From the NCBI RefSeq assembly GCF_004210375.1, contig NC_134837.1:168991310-169055309 (forward strand): a DNA stretch of 64,000 nucleotides, written 5' to 3'. A program made the translations under genes and the position numbers. The notes under the pieces are model-generated. The model saw only the letters and a list, made by a program, of their open reading frames with translations. It did no database searches and was not told the origin of the DNA. This DNA is from Tachypleus tridentatus. Lineage: Eukaryota > Arthropoda > Merostomata > Xiphosura > Limulidae. Positions 58,372 to 64,000 of this stretch are shown one piece after another (the first letter of the stretch is position 1; every line of letters starts with the position of its first letter).

Positions 58372-58962
58372 ATTTATATGTCATTAACAAATGTGATTAA
58401 TTAGATTAGCTTATATTATGCCTGGCATGGCCTAGCGCGTTAAGGCGTGCGCTTCGTAATCTGAGGGTCGCGGGTTCGCGCCCGAGTCGCGCCAAACATG
58501 CTCGCCCTCCCAGCCGTGGAGGCGTTATAATGTGACGGTCAATCCCACTATTCGTTGGTAAAAGAGTAGCCCAGGAGTTGGCGGTGGGTGGTGATGACTA
58601 GCTGCCTTCCTCTAGTTTCACACTGCTAAATTAGGGACGGCTAGCACAGATAGCCCTCGAGTAGCTTTGTGCGAAATTCCAAAGAAAAAAAACCAAAAAA
58701 AACTTATATTATTGTGTTGTTTAATTTATATATCATTAACAAACGTGATTAATTACGTTAACTTGTATTATTGTGTTGTTTAATTTATATGTCATTAACA
58801 AATGTGATTAATTACGTTAACTTATATTATTGTGTTGTTTAATGTATATATCATTAACAAATGTGATTAATAACGTTAACTTATATTATTGTGTTGTTTA
58901 ATTTATATCTCATTAACAAACGTGATTAATTACGTTAACTTGTATTATTGTGTTGTTTAATT
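58372..58962 (+). repeat. 59-bp tandem array interrupted by a SINE
   Basis: Units containing TTATTGTGTTGTTTAATTTA and CATTAACAAATGTGATTAAT repeat about every 59 bp, four to five times after the SINE; part of one unit lies before it. Units differ at a few positions. Confidence 0.92.
58410..58712 (+). mobile_element. SINE-A (GCGC subfamily) inserted in a 59-bp satellite
   Basis: The SINE (58420-58702) is flanked by CTTATATTAT on both sides. It begins CCTGGCATGGCCTAGCGCG and has box B GGGTTCGCGCCCG. The flanks are units of the same tandem array. Confidence 0.94.
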
Positions 58963-59107
58963 TTTTACTGCAACATGAAATCTGTTTGCTCTTCTTTTCA
59001 TTCCGTACTACGGAGATTAAAAACGTTTGGTAACAAAAAATCAAAATTGTAGGATATTGTACACATTAAAAGATATCACAAACGATGTTATAAATTTACA
59101 TTTACTA

Positions 59108-59335
59108 TCGGCCCATGAGGGTCACTGGTTCGAATTCTCGTCACACCAAACATGCTCGCCCTTTGAGTCGTGGGGGCGTTATAATGTTATAGTTAATTCC
59201 ACTATTTGTTAAAAAAGTAGCCTAAAAGCTGATGGTAGGTGATGATAACTAGCTGCCTTCCCACTAGTTCTTCATTACTAAGTTAGAAACGGTTAGTCTC
59301 GTGTAGCCTTTGCGCGAAATTAAAAAAAACAACAG
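59108..59335 (+). mobile_element. SINE-A copy with deletion in the head
   Basis: GGCCC jumps to ATGAGGGTCACTGGTTCG, removing box A; the rest runs to GCGCGAAATTAAAAAAAAC. Confidence 0.85.
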
Positions 59336-59529
59336 TCAAAGCCTCAATGAAACCGTTTTCCGTGGCATTATTAATAAGAGATATAATATTTCTTTAAAAA
59401 ATGTTTATATAAGTAAACTTAAAATATCGTTAATAACGTTTCTTATATGTTTCTCTATAGGAAAAGTTACATTTCGGGTTGAAAAAAAACACGATTTATC
59501 ATATAGCTTATTGTAATAAATACTACTGA

Positions 59530-61449
59530 AATGAAACGTTTAATGAAGGTAGGTTACTCCAGTATACACTGGTATATTGGTAAACGTTTTATTTTAGACA
59601 GGTTATTACACTGTACACTGTGTTTGAAGTGACGAAAATTTCGATCTGGATATATTATAACATTATTTTCTGCCTTTGATTAGGGAACGTTCTAATGAGA
59701 TGACGTGTCACACGATGCATGAGTATTTCATTCAGCGTTACCATTATTTGAATATATTTTCCTTGTAAGGTGCCATAAAGCTCTCAACCAAAGCATCTCG
59801 TATTCGTTTTTTACGTTTACATTTTCATAATCCGTGTATTATTTTGAAAATACCTAACTAAACTTCCATGACAGCCACATCACTCTTCTGCTTTACATTC
59901 AGTGAGCTATATTTCCGGTGGATATTCTCCGCTACTGTTCCGTGACATGGTGTTTGTATATGAACATGTGGCACAGCTGCTGAAACTTACTTTGATTCAC
60001 ACCACAGTAGCGATAAGGAATGGATCTTTGAAGAACTGTAATACATTTCTAAACGAGGCTTTTAGAGGTTTACCTAAGCTAGCTTTTCTAGTGGTCGCCA
60101 TCCTTTCGTAAGAGAGGTGATTTAAACATTGAGAAGGTAAGAGAAGAAAGAACGAGATTTAATATAATATATACTTTCTTCGATCATGGAAGCTGTACAA
60201 GTAACACGTGACTTAAATACGTAATACTAGGTTAACCTCATTTGTTTGGACTTGATCCTGTTGACTAGAAAAAAATTAACAGTTTTAATGAAATCTACAC
60301 AAAATTTAAATATTGTAATGAAAGAGTTGTTTTATATATGTGTGTGTGTGTGTGTGTGCATACTCATATGACAGATAAAGGACAGATATTCTGCACGCAC
60401 ACTTATTTTAACATTTTGAATTAAAGGGTAAAAAAGTGGTTTGTGTTACACGCAGTTTGTATTAATGAGATATGTATAGTTTGCACTAGTCTTCCTTCGC
60501 TGTGTTACCATAATGTTGTGTTTGTACAGACGTGACCTGATGTGACCTTGTACTGACCACGTGAAGACGGATGTACAAAACTATTCAAATTCTTTATGTA
60601 CAGCTTCACATCCTCTTATAGTGGACACCTACGGGTTACCCTGTTTTGTCAACACCCAAATTAGAACACGTGCGTACCGTGGGCGGTTTGACCTTCTGCA
60701 CCACTTTCTCATTATATGTAATATGACATAGCAAATTGAGGAAGGGAATACGAATTGGCTCTTCACGAGTGCTTGTAATGTGAACGTACAACGTAAGGAT
60801 ACTTGTAATCTATAACATTATAGAAGACATGCACCAGTATAGACCTATCTAAATGCCCTTTTGGAACAAGAAGCAATACGCAGAGGTAGACAGACGAGTT
60901 GAAGATGGAAGGTTACTTCTTCAAAGAACGAAGTTTCAAATGATTGGCTAATTACGATGATACAACTAGTTTCTAAACGGCAAGAATAGAAGCACTTGGG
61001 GACATTAATATAAATTAAGGTAGGAGTCAACTTTAGCTAAGACAGTTTTATTTTCCTAACAAGTTAATTGGTCTCTGTAATGGATTGTCTTGAGATATTG
61101 TGGAGGTAGTAAATTTAAGTGCACTTGAAAGAAAGTTTGACAAATATACGAATTGTAAAGGCTGGTAAAAGTTTTGTTTATTTGATAGTTTTAGTTTAGT
61201 TTAGAGGATGGGACAGTTAAGATGAATCAACAGATAGTTTGTTGTCCCTAAACATTATGTTATGTTAAAATCCAATAAACACGACTCTCAGTTTCTGTTT
61301 CCTACAAACAATGAACGTGCGAAAACGTAAGACTCCTTTCTTGGTTCAATAAATGATTTATACTTTGCTAAAGGACAAAACGCAACCCAATACACACACC
61401 TTGTACGTATTTAGAGAAAGATTAATACGTCTTAAAACGTAAAATAAAT
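59530..61449. other. No gene seen
   Basis: Only a GT microsatellite and short frames without recognisable domains, the longest 69 codons at 59902-60111. Confidence 0.5.
60336..60360. repeat. GT microsatellite
   Basis: ATATATGTGTGTGTGTGTGT run. Confidence 0.95.
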
Positions 61450-62290
61450 TGTAATTTTCATTAAAGTATAAAAATAGTTAAAACACATATTTCCAGCTTG
61501 TACTGGAGTATAAATAATATGTTGAAACTCTATATAACTTGTAGTTTTCACTAGACATTGGGCCGGCGATAGTCAGATGGTTAAGGTGCTCGACTCGTTA
61601 TCTGAGGGTCGCGGGTTCGAATCCCCGTCACACCAAACATGCTCGCCCTTTCAGCCGTGGGGACATCATAAAGTTATGATAAATCCCACTATTCCTTGGT
61701 GAAAGAGTAGCACAAGATTGGCGATGGGTGTTAACGACTAGCTGCCTACCCTCTAGTCTTACAATGCTAAATTGAGCATGGCTCGTGCAGATAGCCCTCT
61801 TCTAGCTTTATGCGGAATTCAAACCAAACTTGTGGCTTTCACTAAAGCATACATGAATAACTGAAACTCATACTGAGCTACAAAAAGCAGCTGTAGTACT
61901 ACATAAGTTGTAGTTGTACTAAAGCTTAAAGAAGACATTGAAATACGACGGACATTCTAGTTTCTAATAGAGCATAAAAATAGCTGAAACATTGCATAAT
62001 TTATAAATGTTATTACACCATAAAAATGGAGTTGAGACACATAACTTGTAACTTTAATAGAGTAAAAAGTAGCTAAAGCACTTTGTGACATACATTTTTC
62101 ACCGAAGCATACAAATAGCTTTAACTTTTAACAAGGTATAAAAAACAGTTGAAACACTGTAATTTGTAGATTTCACTAAATAATAAAAATGATCCGAAAA
62201 CATCGATTGGTAACTTTAACTGAAACACTACATTACTTGTGGCTTTTACTGCATCTCGAATAAGCTGTTGAGACACTACATAATCCAGAG
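61450..62290 (+). repeat. Degenerate minisatellite array, about 50-bp units
   Basis: Repeated themes are CTTGTAGTTTTCACTA, AAGCATAAAAATAGCTG and AAACACTACATAA, about every 45-60 bp, for over ten poorly conserved units, with a SINE in the middle. Confidence 0.7.
61560..61827 (+). mobile_element. SINE-A copy inside a degenerate minisatellite
   Basis: GGGCCGGCGATAGTCAGATG with intact box B GGGTTCGAATCCCC; the tail GCGGAATTCAAACC. Similar ~50-bp repeat units occur on both sides. Confidence 0.9.
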
Positions 62291-63351
62291 CCTTTAATAT
62301 GTTTAGAAGAGACTCTCTTAGTCATAATGCAAACATTACGTTATTCGAGTTTTCCTGAGTTATTTCATCACATCTAAGCCTAAGTAAAGTATAAGTTATT
62401 GATTTGAATTTTCGATATTGTATAAATAAGTTGAACGACATATTTCGATATTTTGAGAGACATTAGTAACCAAGAAACCTGCATGCTACAAAATGTGTAG
62501 TTGTATGTTTCTTAACATGTCACTTTGTTTAGCAGATAAATATTTAAATTAAATAAATAGATAAATAAATTAAATGAAAAAAAAAGGAGACACATACTCA
62601 AGTTAACGAACAAACTACACTTTGGAGGGCAGCGTTGTTTAAAAAGCCTTAATACATTTGTTAATTTATCATAATACTGGAGTTTCACTGTAGCTTATTA
62701 AAGGTGACTGCTGTTAAACTTGGATCGATGAATTACTTGTCTGGATTATTCCTAACGCTTATCCGACATTATGCTTTCTTTATTTTGGATCTAAAGCTTA
62801 ATCTTCAATTTCTTTTGTAGTAAAAGAAAACAATAATATGACGATATGTTTTGAAATCATGCAAAAACATTAAAATACATCATCCAGCTCCAGTTTTTCA
62901 CCGTTTTTAATATCTCCAGTAGTAAAATCGTTTCAATGAGTTTGTTCAGTTCTAAGTTCTCTAACCTCAGAACAAGTATATGTAAAGTTTAGATACGAAA
63001 TTCTAAAACTTTACACTCGTTCTGTTGAACAAAGTATATGAAATGCAGAGCAAGTTGTGTTGGACAAGTTTGATTCTCTAAGTACTGAAGTTCTATACTT
63101 TGTACTTGCCGGTGCTCATGATTTTTACATACGTACACAGTTATGTACACATACATATATATACAACAAAATGTTAAACCGAGAAACAAGTAGATGACCG
63201 GGACTAAATGCACAACACACACTTAGAAAAGTGCATATTTAAGGAAAAAGGAAAATGTTCATTATAATGGCGCAGTATAACACCATTATAACCGCAAAGG
63301 AAGAAAGAGTTGCTGAACTAAATTTATAGATAGGTAAAACTGCTGAATGTA
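62291..63351. other. No recognisable feature
   Basis: AT-rich sequence between two minisatellites; no domain-bearing frame. Confidence 0.5.
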
Positions 63352-63577
63352 AAACACGCATTCCTACCAAACAACTTGTAATATCAACACACATTCATAC
63401 CAAACAACTTGTAATATAGACACACATTCCTACCAAACAACTTGTAATATCAACACGCATTCCTACCAAACAACCTGTAATATCAACACACATTCATACC
63501 AAACAACTTGTAATATCAACACATATTCCTACCAAACAACCTGTAATATCAACACACATTCATACCAAACAATCTGT
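63352..63577 (+). repeat. Minisatellite, about seven 33-bp units
   Basis: TACCAAACAACTTGTAATAT and CAACACACATTC repeat every 33 bp with minor changes (CATACC/CCTACC, CTTG/CCTG). Confidence 0.95.
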
Positions 63578-63825
63578 CGTTAATAAACATAAAATTCCAG
63601 CATCTTATACATTAAGTTGGATACATTGAGCTTTTACATTAATAACTTTGCATTACAGAATAAAAACTACAAGCATTCTTTTTTATACTTTTAAGGATGG
63701 CAGAATTTTTTATATTATTATACGGGCGATCAAAATATACTTTAATTATTTGTGTATAAAGCACTGTTTCCTAGACTACTGTTCAGAGGGCTAATTACTT
63801 GTGTTCTGTTACTAAGTATTTGGGT

Positions 63826-64000
63826 CAGGCACGGCCAGGTGGTTAAGGCACTCGACTCGTAATTCGAGGGTCGTGGGTTCGAATCTCTATTACACCAAAC
63901 ATAATCGCCCTTTCAGCCGTTGGGGCGTTATAATGTGACGATCAATCCCACTATTCGTTGGTAAAAGAGTAGTCCAAGAGTAGACGGTGAGTGGTAATGA
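63826..64000 (+). mobile_element. SINE-A copy running off the window end
   Basis: GGCACGGCCAGGTGGTTAAG, GGGTTCGAATCTC, and body to GAGTGGTAATGA at the edge. Confidence 0.9.

Noticed and set aside
58700-58962. Possible CRISPR-like array
   Set aside because: The tandem units are contiguous without unique spacers, in a eukaryotic context.
63352-63577. Possible CRISPR-like array of 33-bp units
   Set aside because: The whole unit repeats; there are no variable spacers and no associated genes.

Overview
This window is AT-rich animal genomic DNA. It has spliceable exons, dozens of tRNA-derived SINEs, decayed class II transposons and many minisatellites, and no operon-like or prokaryotic features. 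The dominant SINE resembles what I recall from horseshoe crab genomes (Limulus/Tachypleus), so a chelicerate, probably a horseshoe crab, is my best guess. That rests on memory and not on a search. Only one host protein gene is well supported.

The gene lies at about 25.0-28.8 kb on the + strand. A TATA-like promoter and probable 5' UTR exon come first, then a signal-peptide exon (26847-26916) and a terminal coding exon (27574-28325). These splice in phase into a 273-residue, very acidic secreted protein with nine near-identical 12-residue repeats, followed by two AATAAA signals. Other coding traces are broken: a frameshifted THAP-domain gene (51318-51715, minus) and, converging on it, two exons resembling P2X7-like zinc-binding proteins (50535-51250, plus). 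A tRNA-Val(CAC)-like gene with a damaged acceptor arm lies at 35319-35391.

Mobile DNA fills most of the explainable sequence. I label the SINE families A (tRNA-Thr-like head, about 270 bp, AAAC-rich tail), B (about 120 bp, ends in CA repeats) and C (about 110 bp). All three share the 3' module CAGATAGCCC...GCTTTG. Several A copies have exact target-site duplications of 7-14 bp, including one SINE inside another SINE, one inside a Tc1 element and one inside a satellite. DNA transposons: two Tc1-like elements (8015-9622, with long TIRs; 13846-15721), an irritans-type mariner deletion derivative (35787-36194), two decayed hAT transposases (ZMYM1-like at 22470-23680; Buster/ZBED5-like at 33088-34560, minus) and a non-autonomous hAT with perfect 8-bp duplications (41019-42086).

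The most unusual signal is a set of hammerhead-ribozyme-like motifs of the kind carried by Penelope-like retroelements. There is an inverted pair in a 300-bp foldback at 19.4-19.7 kb and a tandem pair at 47.1-47.3 kb. Minisatellites with units of 21-78 bp are scattered through the window and concentrated in its last 10 kb. Long stretches between these features hold AT-rich sequence in which I see no gene.
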